Positions 36,419 through 44,851 of a stretch of 64,000 nt of DNA are shown piece after piece. The notes beneath the pieces are model-generated. The model was not told where the DNA came from and made no database searches. It saw nothing but the letters and a program-made list of their open reading frames with translations. The DNA lies in contig NZ_CP034072.1 of the NCBI RefSeq assembly GCF_003855255.1, positions 4,893,208 to 4,957,207 on the forward strand, in the 5' to 3' direction. A program made the translations under genes and the position numbers. This DNA is from Mycolicibacterium nivoides (lineage in GTDB: Bacteria > Actinomycetota > Actinomycetes > Mycobacteriales > Mycobacteriaceae). Position 1 is the first letter of the stretch; each line of letters starts with the position of its first letter.

Positions 36419-37186
36419 ATGGCAAGGGTGGATTCAGATACCCGCCAGAGTCGCATCGTCGAGTTCGCGCGCAGCCGGGGCCGCGTCGATGTGCTGACGC
36501 TGGCCGAGGAACTCGACGTCGCGGCCGAGACCATCCGCCGCGACCTCAAGGCACTGGCCGGGAGACGACTGCTCAAACGTGTGCACGGCGGCGCGATCCC
36601 ACTGGAGACCGCGGCGTTCGAATCCACCGTCGAATACCGCAGCCAGGTAGACCTGGCCCAGAAGCACCGCATCGCTGCCGCGGCGGCACACCTGTTGCAC
36701 GGCGCCGAAACCGTCTACCTGGACGAGGGTTTCACGCCACGGCTGATCGCCGAACAGCTCGCCGATCAGGAACTGACCGTGGTCACATCATCGCTGCTGG
36801 CCGCCGAGGCGCTGGCACACAGCGAGACCGTCACCGTCCTGATGATCGGTGGGCGTATGCGAGGGCGCACCCTGGCCACCGTCGACCAGTGGGCGGTGGA
36901 GCGACTCAACAGCCTGGTGATCGACATCGCCTTTCTGGGCACCAACGGGATCACGGTCGAACATGGCCTCACCACACCGGATCCCGCGGTGGCTGCGGTG
37001 AAGCAGACAGCGGTCAAGGTCGCGCAACGGTGCGTGTTGGTGGCGGCGCATTCCAAGTTCGGGGAGACGAGTTTCTGCCGGTTCGCGCACGTCTCCGATT
37101 TCGAGTCGATCGTCACGGGCACCGAGTTGCCCGCAGAGGAAGCACAGCGCTACGAAGCGCTGGGGCCATCGGTGATCCGCACCTGA
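36419..37186 (+). CDS. DeoR-family sugar/polyol operon regulator
   Basis: A 255-residue DeoR repressor. The winged helix occupies residues ~5-60 (RIVEFARSRGRVDVLTLAEE, DVAAETIRRDLKAL, RRLLKRVHGGAIP). The sensor domain resembles ribose-5-phosphate isomerase (YLDEGFTPRLIAEQLAD, TVTVLMIGGRMRGRTLATVD, DIAFLGTNGITVEHGLTTPD, VLVAAHSKFGETSFCRFAHV). It starts at ATG 36419, or GTG 36428, 26 bp after mtlA, so it is cotranscribed. The likely effector is a phosphorylated polyol. It overlaps the convergent hydrolase by 37 bp. Confidence 0.92.
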   Translation: MARVDSDTRQSRIVEFARSRGRVDVLTLAEELDVAAETIRRDLKALAGRRLLKRVHGGAIPLETAAFESTVEYRSQVDLAQKHRIAAAAAHLLHGAETVYLDEGFTPRLIAEQLADQELTVVTSSLLAAEALAHSETVTVLMIGGRMRGRTLATVDQWAVERLNSLVIDIAFLGTNGITVEHGLTTPDPAVAAVKQTAVKVAQRCVLVAAHSKFGETSFCRFAHVSDFESIVTGTELPAEEAQRYEALGPSVIRT

Positions 37187-38103
37187 AGACCGTCCCAGAA
37201 CCGGCCCGCCCGTTGGGCAATCTCATCCGGGTATTCGCCGTTGATGGCGTGAGAAGCGTCGGACCAGAGCTCGATCTCACCGTGCACCAACAGCTCTCGC
37301 GCCCGCGCGACGGCGCGCGTCGGGTTGAGCATGACGCTGCGGCCCGCGATCAACGCCAGCACCGGCACGTCGATCCCCCGTAGTTGCTCGTCGCTGAACA
37401 GCTTCGGCATCGGCGTGCGCAGCGTGAAATCCGTTGAACCGGCGGAGATCAGCGCGGCCTCCATCTCGGCGGCATCCACATCGGCACCCCCGGCAATCCA
37501 GCTCTGCACCCGCCTGCGCAAGCGCTCGGGCACGCCCGGCGCGAACAGTGCCACCGAGGCCAGCATCGCCTTGACCGGAATGCCGGTGAAGGTGAACACC
37601 GGATCCAACAGGGTGAGCGACGCGATCCGGCCGGTCCGGTGCACCGCACCGTTGGTGGCCGTCCAGCCGCCCATCGACACCCCGAGCAGGTGGGCCTTGT
37701 CCAGCCCGAGTCCGGCCAGCGTCTCATCCAGCCACTGCGCCTGATCGCAAGCATCACGAATCACCTTGTGCTGCACCGACAGGCCGGCCTCACCGAGCAG
37801 GTCTATGCCGTACACGGTGCGACGCTCCAGCAACGGTCCGAGGTTGGTTTCATACATCGGCGTCGACGCATTGCGGCCCGGAAGCAGCACCACCGGCACA
37901 CCGGCGTCCGGCCCGGCGAACCGGTAGGCCCGCACCGTGCCGAACGACGTGGGCACGTCGAACAGTTCGAACGGCGGCAAGGCCGCCATCCCGGCCCGGT
38001 AGGTGCCCAGGAAATGCTCGAACGCCGCGTCGGAAACGAATGCTCCGAGCGCGTTCCGGTCCCACCGCCCAGCGATGTTGACCGTCGGAACCCGCAGATC
38101 CAC
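37150..38103 (-). CDS. Alpha/beta hydrolase downstream of glmS
   Basis: A 317-residue serine hydrolase. The oxyanion region is GVPVVLLPGRNASTPMYETN, the nucleophile elbow GVSMGGW (LLGVSMGGWTATNGAVHRTG), the acid segment VPVLALIAGRSVMLNPTRAV, and the catalytic His in LWSDASHAINGEYPDE. The start GTG 38103 shares one base with the glmS stop (TAGTG), so translation is coupled to glmS. Substrate unknown. Confidence 0.85.
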   Translation of the reverse strand: MDLRVPTVNIAGRWDRNALGAFVSDAAFEHFLGTYRAGMAALPPFELFDVPTSFGTVRAYRFAGPDAGVPVVLLPGRNASTPMYETNLGPLLERRTVYGIDLLGEAGLSVQHKVIRDACDQAQWLDETLAGLGLDKAHLLGVSMGGWTATNGAVHRTGRIASLTLLDPVFTFTGIPVKAMLASVALFAPGVPERLRRRVQSWIAGGADVDAAEMEAALISAGSTDFTLRTPMPKLFSDEQLRGIDVPVLALIAGRSVMLNPTRAVARARELLVHGEIELWSDASHAINGEYPDEIAQRAGRFWDGLQVRITDGPSAS

Positions 38104-39980
38104 TATTCGACGGTGACGGACTTGGCCAGGTTGCGCGGCTTGTCGACGTCGTACCCTCGCGCCCGGGCCACCCCGGCCGCGAACACCTGCAGCGGGATGG
38201 TCGACAGCAACGGCTGGAACAGCGTTGACACCGCCGGGATCTCGATCAGGTGATCGGCGTACGGCCGCACCGTGTCGTCACCCTCCTCGGCGATCACGAT
38301 GGTCACCGCGCCGCGGGCCTGGATCTCGCGGATGTTGGACAGCAGCTTGGCGTGCAGCATCTGCGCGTTCTTGGGCGACGGCATCACCACGATGACCGGC
38401 AGGTCCTCGTCGATCAGAGCGATCGGACCGTGCTTGAGCTCACCGGCGGCGAAGCCCTCGGCGTGCATGTAAGCCAGCTCCTTGAGCTTGAGCGCGCCCT
38501 CGAGCGCCACCGGGTAGCCGACGTGCCGGCCCAGGAACAGGATCGTGGGCGACGTCGCGAACCGCTGCGCCAGCTGGAACACCGGCTCGATCCCGGCCAG
38601 TACCCGGCTGACCATGTCCGGCATGGCTTCCAGCTCGCTGTACTCGCGCTCGACCTCGTCGGGGTACTTGGTTCCACGGGCCTGCGCGAGGGCCAGCCCC
38701 ACCAGGTAGTTCGCGGCGATCTGCGCCAGGAACGTCTTGGTGGCGGCCACACCGATCTCCGGCCCGGCCCGGGTGTAGAGGACCGCGTCGGCTTCGCGCG
38801 GGATCTGGCTGCCGTTGGTGTTGCAGATCGCCAGCACCTTGGCCTTCTGCGTCTTGGCGTGCCGCACCGCCTCCAGCGTGTCGGCGGTCTCGCCGGACTG
38901 CGAGATGGCGATCACCAACGTGCTGCGGTCCAGCACCGGGTCGCGGTACCGGAACTCGCTGGCCAGCTCGACCTCGACCGGCAACCGGGTCCAGTGCTCG
39001 ATGGCGTATTTGGCCAGCAGGCCGGAGTGGTACGCGGTGCCGCAGGCGACGATGAAGACCTTGTCGATCTCGCGCAGTTCCTGATCGGAAAGGCGCTGCT
39101 CGTCGAGCACGATGCGACCGTCGACGAAATGCCCCAGCAGGGTGTCGGCGACCGCGGCGGGCTGCTCGGCGATCTCCTTGAGCATGAAGTAGTCGTAGCC
39201 ACCCTTTTCGGCGGCGTCGAGATCCCAGTCGATGTGGAATTCCCGGTAGTCCCGGCCGGCCTGCAGATCGTCCCGGCCGAAGAAGTCGGTGATCCGGTAG
39301 CCGTCGGCGGTCAGCACCACCGCCTGGTCCTGGCCGAGCTCCACGGCGTGCCGGGTGTGCTCGATGAACGCCGCCACGTCGGAGCCGACGAACATCTCGT
39401 TCTCACCGATGCCGACGACGAGCGGGGTGGACCGGCGAGCGGCCACGATCGTGCCCGGATCGTCGGCGCTGGCGAACACCAGGGTGAAGTGGCCTTCCAG
39501 GCGCTGCAGTACGGCCAGGACGGACGCCGGGAAGTCGCCGGCGGTGTCACCGTTGGCGTACTGACGGGCCACCAGGTGGACGGCCACCTCGGAGTCGGTG
39601 TCGCTGGCGAACTCGACCCCGTCGGCTTCCAGCTCGGCGCGAAGGCCGGCGAAGTTCTCGATGATGCCGTTGTGGACGACGGCGATCTTGCCCGCGGCGT
39701 CGCGGTGCGGGTGCGCGTTGCGGTCGGTGGGCCGTCCGTGGGTGGCCCACCGGGTGTGGCCCAGGCCGGTCGTGCCGGTAAGCACGCCGTCGTCGGTCTC
39801 GGCGAGGGCGGCCTCCAGGTTGGCCAGGCGTCCGGCGCGTCGACGTACCGTCAACCCGCCGTTGTCGTCGATCAGCGCGATTCCCGCGGAGTCGTAACCC
39901 CGGTATTCCATCCGGCGCAGCGCGTCGACGACGATGCCGCGGGCCGGGCGCGCCCCGACGTAGCCGACGATTCCACACAT
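38103..39980 (-). CDS. glmS: Glutamine--fructose-6-phosphate aminotransferase GlmS
   Basis: Makes glucosamine-6-phosphate from fructose-6-phosphate and glutamine, the entry to UDP-GlcNAc and peptidoglycan. The 625-residue enzyme begins MCGIVGYVGARPARG, with nucleophile Cys2, and its glutaminase domain (1-~240) has RMEYRGYDSAGIAL and TGLGHTRWATHGRPTDRNAH. The two SIS domains follow (DKVFIVACGTAYHSGLLAKY, LVIAISQSGETADTLEAVRH, LFLGRHVGYPVALEGALKLK). The C-terminus DVDKPRNLAKSVTVE is conserved. No glmS ribozyme-like leader is apparent in the 141 bp upstream. Confidence 0.97.
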   Translation of the reverse strand: MCGIVGYVGARPARGIVVDALRRMEYRGYDSAGIALIDDNGGLTVRRRAGRLANLEAALAETDDGVLTGTTGLGHTRWATHGRPTDRNAHPHRDAAGKIAVVHNGIIENFAGLRAELEADGVEFASDTDSEVAVHLVARQYANGDTAGDFPASVLAVLQRLEGHFTLVFASADDPGTIVAARRSTPLVVGIGENEMFVGSDVAAFIEHTRHAVELGQDQAVVLTADGYRITDFFGRDDLQAGRDYREFHIDWDLDAAEKGGYDYFMLKEIAEQPAAVADTLLGHFVDGRIVLDEQRLSDQELREIDKVFIVACGTAYHSGLLAKYAIEHWTRLPVEVELASEFRYRDPVLDRSTLVIAISQSGETADTLEAVRHAKTQKAKVLAICNTNGSQIPREADAVLYTRAGPEIGVAATKTFLAQIAANYLVGLALAQARGTKYPDEVEREYSELEAMPDMVSRVLAGIEPVFQLAQRFATSPTILFLGRHVGYPVALEGALKLKELAYMHAEGFAAGELKHGPIALIDEDLPVIVVMPSPKNAQMLHAKLLSNIREIQARGAVTIVIAEEGDDTVRPYADHLIEIPAVSTLFQPLLSTIPLQVFAAGVARARGYDVDKPRNLAKSVTVE

Positions 39981-40121
39981 AGGGTCCCAGGGTAGTGCAG
40001 TCGGAGCCCTGGCCCGATTCTGCGCGACGACGTTTGACGGATATCACCGCGAAAGCCCGGGCGCGCCTCAGGCTCAATTGGCGCGCTCACGCGCCGCGGC
40101 GCGCTGCGATACGGTCAACGC

Positions 40122-40973
40122 GTGGCCAGCACAAAGAAGCTCTTCGCAGGGTTGACCCGCCGCGGACCGTATCGGGTTCTGCGCGGTGACCTGGCGTTCG
40201 CCGGCATGCCGGGCGTGGTGTACACGCCGGAGTCCGGCCTGAACCTGCCCGGAGTGGTGTTCGGCCACGAGTGGATGACGCAGGCGGACAACTACACGCA
40301 CACCCTGGAGCACCTGGCCTCCTGGGGCATCGTGGCGGCGGCCCCCAACACCGAGACGGGCCTGGCGCCGTCGGTGCTCAATTTCGCCTTCGACCTGGGC
40401 GCGGCCCTCGAGATCATCACCGGGGTGCGGCTGGGGACCGGCAAGATCAGCGTGCACCCGGGCAAGCGGGGTGTGGTCGGGCACGGTTTCGGCGGCTCGG
40501 CCGCGGTGTTCGCCGCCGCGGGCATGGGCGGCGATCCGCACCGCCCGAAGGCTGTGGTGTCGCTGTTCCCGACGGTTACCAAGCCGCCGGCCGAGCAACC
40601 GGCGTCGACGCTGCAGGTACCCGGCCTGGTCCTGACCGCCCCCGGCGATCCGATGACCCTGCGTTCGAACGCCGTGGAGCTGGCCCGGGCCTGGGAGGGC
40701 GCGACGCTACGCACGGTGAGCAAGGCGCAGGCCGGCGGTCTGGTCGAGGGCCGCCGACTGGCCCGGTTCATCGGGCTGCCCGGCGCCGACCGGAGCACCC
40801 AGAAGACCGTTCGCGGCCTTCTCACCGGCTACCTGCTGGCCACGTTGACCGGCGACAAGACCTACCGCGCCTTTGCCGACCCCGAGGGCGACCTGCCGCA
40901 CACCGAGCCGGCCGACCCGAACGCCGATCCGGTCGCTCTCGAGGACAAGGTGGTCGCGCTGCTCAAGCCGTGA
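40122..40973 (+). CDS. Dienelactone-hydrolase-like alpha/beta hydrolase (Rv3438-like)
   Basis: A 283-residue cytosolic protein starting at GTG 40122. The alpha/beta hydrolase core shows LPGVVFGHEWMTQADNYTHT, GIVAAAPNTETGLAPSVLNF, a nucleophile-elbow-like turn VVGHGFGGSAAVFAA, and a late segment PGLVLTAPGDPMTLRSNAVE. The elbow carries Gly-His-Gly-Phe-Gly-Gly, without the usual Ser/Cys, so catalysis is doubtful. Its location next to glmS corresponds to the M. tuberculosis gene Rv3438. It overlaps the convergent CoA-transferase gene by 11 bp. Confidence 0.75.
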   Translation: MASTKKLFAGLTRRGPYRVLRGDLAFAGMPGVVYTPESGLNLPGVVFGHEWMTQADNYTHTLEHLASWGIVAAAPNTETGLAPSVLNFAFDLGAALEIITGVRLGTGKISVHPGKRGVVGHGFGGSAAVFAAAGMGGDPHRPKAVVSLFPTVTKPPAEQPASTLQVPGLVLTAPGDPMTLRSNAVELARAWEGATLRTVSKAQAGGLVEGRRLARFIGLPGADRSTQKTVRGLLTGYLLATLTGDKTYRAFADPEGDLPHTEPADPNADPVALEDKVVALLKP

Positions 40974-42102
40974 CGCCGGCGGGGTCGCCGAGCAGGTGCT
41001 CTCCCAGTCGGGGCGGTGCACTGCGGTACTGCACCGGCGTCGCCGACAGCGACACCGGATTGGCGACCTGAGGGGTGCTGCTGCCGGGCACCGGGACGGT
41101 CGCGGCCAAGCCCAGCTTCTCGGCGAAGGCGAACGCCTCGGCCATGTCGTTGATGGGCCCGGCCGGCACCCCCACAGCAGTGAGGACGCCATACCAGTAA
41201 TCGGCTCCGTGATTGCTGAACTCGGCCTCCAACAGAGCACACAGCTCATCTCGGTGACGCACGCGTAGCGCGTTCGAGCTGAAGCGTTCGTCGTCGGCGA
41301 GCCCGTCGAGCCCAAGCGCGGTGACCAACAACCGGAACTGCTTGTCGTTGCCGACGGCCAGCGCGATGGGCCGATCCGCGGTGTTGAAGGTTTGGTAGGG
41401 CGCGATGCTCGGGTGGCGATTTCCCATCATCGTCGGGACGCTGCCGGCGCCCAGGAATCCCGAGGCCTGATTGACCATGGAGGACAACAACACTGACAAC
41501 AGGTCGGTGTCGACGCGTTGTCCCTGACCGGTGCGGTCGCGGTGAGCCAGTGCCACCAGGATGCCCGTGATGGCGTGCATGCCGGTGAGCACGTCGACCA
41601 TCGCCACCCCGACCTTCGTTGGGTCGCCGGGTTCGGTTCCGGTGATGCTCATCAGCCCGCCGACGGCTTGGACCAGCAGATCGTAGCCGGGCAGGTCGGC
41701 GCCGCCGTCCCGGCCGAATCCGGTGATGGCGCAATAGATCAGGTCTGGTTTGACCTCGCGGAGCGTGTCGTAGCCCAGACCGAGTTTGTCCATGGTTCCG
41801 GGCCGGAAGTTCTCGACCACGATGTCGGCGCGGCTGACCAACTCGCGGGCACGGGCGACGTCGCCGGGATCGGTGAGATCGAGCACCAGAGAACGCTTGT
41901 TGCGGTTGACGGCGTTGAAATACGTTGCCACGCCGTCCGCGTCATACGGCGGTCCCCACTCGCGGGTGTCGTCCCCGACGCCGGGCCGCTCAATCTTGAT
42001 GACGTCGGCCCCGAAGTCGCCGAGCATCATGGTGGCGTACGGGCCGGCCAGTACGCGGCTGAAGTCGATGACGGTGATTCCGTCGAGCGCACCGGCGTTC
42101 AT
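40963..42102 (-). CDS. CaiB/BaiF CoA-transferase, probable glutarate CoA-transferase (GcdG-like)
   Basis: Class III CoA-transferase of 379 residues. The N-terminal motif IDFSRVLAGPYATMMLGDFG binds CoA. The catalytic aspartate is D141 in LPGYDLLVQAVGG. GNRHPSIAPYQTF is the usual C-terminal-half signature. Next to acyl-CoA and semialdehyde dehydrogenases it most likely moves CoA from succinyl-CoA to glutarate (as GcdG in Pseudomonas and SUGCT in animals); this is inferred from context. ATG overlaps the aldehyde dehydrogenase stop by 4 nt. It is the last gene of the four-gene operon. Confidence 0.85.
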   Translation of the reverse strand: MNAGALDGITVIDFSRVLAGPYATMMLGDFGADVIKIERPGVGDDTREWGPPYDADGVATYFNAVNRNKRSLVLDLTDPGDVARARELVSRADIVVENFRPGTMDKLGLGYDTLREVKPDLIYCAITGFGRDGGADLPGYDLLVQAVGGLMSITGTEPGDPTKVGVAMVDVLTGMHAITGILVALAHRDRTGQGQRVDTDLLSVLLSSMVNQASGFLGAGSVPTMMGNRHPSIAPYQTFNTADRPIALAVGNDKQFRLLVTALGLDGLADDERFSSNALRVRHRDELCALLEAEFSNHGADYWYGVLTAVGVPAGPINDMAEAFAFAEKLGLAATVPVPGSSTPQVANPVSLSATPVQYRSAPPRLGEHLLGDPAGVTA

Positions 42103-43571
42103 GCTCTCGCCTGCCCGCCGCGCAGGTACACCGTGGTGGTGTGGGTGAAGAATTCCCTGGCAGCGCCGCCCTGTTCCTTGGGGCCCAGCCCGCTCTTCTT
42201 GGCGCCCCCGAACGGCACGTGCGGATCGGCGCCTGCCGACTCGGAGTTCACGTGCAGCACGCCCACGTCGATCTGCTCGACGGCCTGCAGGGCCCGGGTC
42301 AGATCCTGGGTGAAAACCGCTGCCGAGAGCCCGAATTCGCTGTCGTTGGCCATGGCGAACGCGGCGTCAGCATCGGCGGCCCGCCGGACGGCCAGGACCG
42401 GGCCGAACAGCTCCTCGGTCCACACGTCGGCCGGTGCCCCGTTGAGTTCGACGACGGTCGGCGCGATGAAGTAGCCCTCGGCCAGCGGGCCGTCGGCATA
42501 TGCCCGTCCGCCGGCCAGGACTGTCGCTCCCTGGGCCCGCGCGGTTTCGACGCCGGTCGTGATCGTCTTGTACGCCGACTCACTGACGACCGGACCCATC
42601 TGGGTGGCCTCGTGAACCGGGTCGCCCACGACGAGCGCCTCGGCACGGTCAGCGAGCGCCTCTAGGAAACGGTCGGCGATCTTCTCGGTGAGGATCAACC
42701 GGGATGTGGCCGTGCACTTTTGGCCGGTCGAACGGAACGCACCCATCATCACCTGCTCGACCGCCAGGTCCAGATCTGCATCGTCGAGCACGACAGCGGC
42801 GTTCTTGCCACCCATCTCGGCTTGCGCCGGAACCCCGCGGGCGGCGGCCATACTCGCGATCCGCCGCCCGATGCCGGTGGAGCCGGTGAATGTGACGGCG
42901 TCGACGTCGGGATGGTTGACGATCCCGTCGCCGATGGCCGAGCTCCCGATGAGCAAGTTGAGCACGCCCGCGGGCAGGCCGGCGCTGTCGAGCGCGCGCG
43001 CCAGGTGCATCGCCAGCAGCGGCACCGTACTGGCGGGCTTCCACACCACCGAGTTCCCGTAAATCAGGGCCGGAGCGATCTTCCAGGCCGGGATGGCGAT
43101 GGGAAAGTTGAACGGGGTGATCACCCCGACCACGCCAACCGGCTTGCGGGTGACCAGGATCTGCTCACCGGCCCGCGGCGAGGCATAGATCTCGCCGGCC
43201 TGCCGGTCCCCCTCGTTGCCGTAGTAGCGCAGGATCTGGGCCGCGCGACGCACTTCACCGACGCCTTCGGCCAGCGTCTTACCTTCTTCTACCGACAGAT
43301 CGCGTCCCCACTCGCCGGCCTTGTCGTCGAGGATCTCGGCAGCGGCCAGCAGCACACCACCGCGAGTGGCCATCGGGGTGGCCGCCCATGCGCGAACCGA
43401 CTCGCCGGCGGCGGCCACCGCCGCCTCGAGATGGTCCGCGCTCGCGGCGCCGCCTTCGGCGACGACCGACTGTGGCCGCGAAGGATCGACACTGCGGACG
43501 CCATCACCCTCGCCGGAAATCCATTGCCCGGCAATGAGGTGCTGAAGCCGTGCCGGTGTATGCGTAGTCAT
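42099..43571 (-). CDS. Semialdehyde dehydrogenase, probable glutarate/succinate semialdehyde (DavD/GabD-like)
   Basis: NAD(P)-dependent aldehyde dehydrogenase of 490 residues. It starts at ATG 43571 (MTTHTPARLQHLIAGQWISG). The general base is E252 (QAEMGGKNAAVVLDDADLDL) and the catalytic thiol C286 (FRSTGQKCTATSRLIL). FNFPIAIPAWKIAPALIYGN and NDSEFGLSAAVFTQDLTRAL are standard family parts. Context between an acyl-CoA dehydrogenase and a CoA-transferase points to a C5 or C4 semialdehyde made by the upstream aminotransferase. Confidence 0.88.
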   Translation of the reverse strand: MTTHTPARLQHLIAGQWISGEGDGVRSVDPSRPQSVVAEGGAASADHLEAAVAAAGESVRAWAATPMATRGGVLLAAAEILDDKAGEWGRDLSVEEGKTLAEGVGEVRRAAQILRYYGNEGDRQAGEIYASPRAGEQILVTRKPVGVVGVITPFNFPIAIPAWKIAPALIYGNSVVWKPASTVPLLAMHLARALDSAGLPAGVLNLLIGSSAIGDGIVNHPDVDAVTFTGSTGIGRRIASMAAARGVPAQAEMGGKNAAVVLDDADLDLAVEQVMMGAFRSTGQKCTATSRLILTEKIADRFLEALADRAEALVVGDPVHEATQMGPVVSESAYKTITTGVETARAQGATVLAGGRAYADGPLAEGYFIAPTVVELNGAPADVWTEELFGPVLAVRRAADADAAFAMANDSEFGLSAAVFTQDLTRALQAVEQIDVGVLHVNSESAGADPHVPFGGAKKSGLGPKEQGGAAREFFTHTTTVYLRGGQARA

Positions 43572-43599
43572 CCGATTGCTCCAATCAGGTTGCGGCGGC

Positions 43600-44817
43600 T
43601 CAGCGGAAGGCTGCCTGGCCGGTGAGTGCCTTGCCGATGGACAGTAGATGCATCTCGGAGGTGCCTTCGTAGGTGAGCACGGATTCGAGGTTGTTGGCGT
43701 GGCGCAGTGGTGAGTATTCGAGGGTGATTCCGCTGCCGCCCAACAGGGTCCGGCATTCGCGCGCGATGGCCAGGGCTTCGCGGACGTTGTTGAGCTTGCC
43801 CAGGCTGATCTGCTCGGGCCGAGCGCCGTCGGCATCCTTGATCCGGCCCAGGTGGATGGCCAGCAGCATTCCCTTACCGAGTTCGACAGTCATGTTGGCC
43901 AGCTTCTCCTGGGTGAGCTGGTAGCTGGTCAACGGCTTGTCGAACACCTCACGCGAACCCGCGTAGTCGATCGCGGTCTCCAGGCTGTCGCGGGCCGCAC
44001 CCAGGGCACCGAACACGATGCCGAACCGGGCCTCGTTCAGGCACGACAGCGGGGCCGACAATCCCTGGGCCAAAGGCAGTTGCGCCGAGGCCGGCAGCCG
44101 CACGTTGTCCAGCACGAGCTCGGAGGTCACCGACGCCCGCAGGGACAGCTTGCGATGGATCTCGTTGGCGGTGAACCCAGGGGTGTCGGTGGGCACCACA
44201 AAGCCCCGGATGCCGTCATCGGTCTGGGCCCAGACCGTGGCCACATCGGCGAGGTTGCCGTTGGTGATCCACATCTTGGTGCCATTGAGCACCCAGTCCG
44301 CGTTTTCTCCGGCGCCGTCGCGGCGGGCCCGGGTGCGCATGCCCGCGGGGTTGGAGCCGAAGTCGGGCTCGGTCAGGCCAAAGCAGCCGATCGCCTCCCC
44401 GGCCGCCAGCCGGGGCAGCCACTGGTTCTTCTGTTCCTCAGATCCGTACCGGTAGATCGAGAACATCGACAGCGAGCCCTGCACGGAGACAAAACTGCGG
44501 AACCCGCTGTCGCCGGCTTCCAGCTCCATACACGCCAGGCCGTAGCTCACAGCGTTGGTGCCCGCACACCCATAACCCTGCAGATGCATGCCCAACACCC
44601 CGAGCTTGCCGAACTCCCTGGCCAACTCTTTGGGCAACGTGGCCTCTTCGAACCACTCGCCGACGTTGGGCCGCAGCCGGGTATCGACGAACTGCCGCAC
44701 CGTCGCGGCGATGTCACGCTCGTCGTCATCGAGCAACCGATCAGTGTCGAACAGCTCCAGCGGCCGGTAAGCGGACTTCTTGGCAGCCGGTGCGGCGGCG
44801 GCGGCGGTCAGCGTCAT
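43600..44817 (-). CDS. Acyl-CoA dehydrogenase, probable glutaryl-CoA dehydrogenase (GcdH-like)
   Basis: FAD-dependent acyl-CoA dehydrogenase of 405 residues starting ATG 44817. The FAD/substrate signature is AIGCFGLTEPDFGSNPAGMR, with WVLNGTKMWITNGNLADVAT. The catalytic base is E384 in SVLTYEGTSEMHLLSIGKAL. The glutaryl-CoA dehydrogenase subgroup shares YGCAGTNAVSYGLACMELEA and DSGFRSFVSVQGSLSMFSIY, which this protein closely resembles. It would decarboxylate glutaryl-CoA to crotonyl-CoA. It lies 34 bp downstream of the aminotransferase gene. Confidence 0.88.
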   Translation of the reverse strand: MTLTAAAAAPAAKKSAYRPLELFDTDRLLDDDERDIAATVRQFVDTRLRPNVGEWFEEATLPKELAREFGKLGVLGMHLQGYGCAGTNAVSYGLACMELEAGDSGFRSFVSVQGSLSMFSIYRYGSEEQKNQWLPRLAAGEAIGCFGLTEPDFGSNPAGMRTRARRDGAGENADWVLNGTKMWITNGNLADVATVWAQTDDGIRGFVVPTDTPGFTANEIHRKLSLRASVTSELVLDNVRLPASAQLPLAQGLSAPLSCLNEARFGIVFGALGAARDSLETAIDYAGSREVFDKPLTSYQLTQEKLANMTVELGKGMLLAIHLGRIKDADGARPEQISLGKLNNVREALAIARECRTLLGGSGITLEYSPLRHANNLESVLTYEGTSEMHLLSIGKALTGQAAFR

Positions 44818-44851
44818 GAGGTAACTCCTAGGCGAGATTCGGTGAGGTGAA

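Noticed and set aside
38250..39995. Long plus-strand frame opposite glmS
   Set aside because: GlmS on the minus strand is complete and unmistakable.
39981..40121. Possible glmS ribozyme or riboswitch
   Set aside because: The 141-bp leader is too short and shows no conserved ribozyme core; glmS ribozymes are not expected in mycobacteria.
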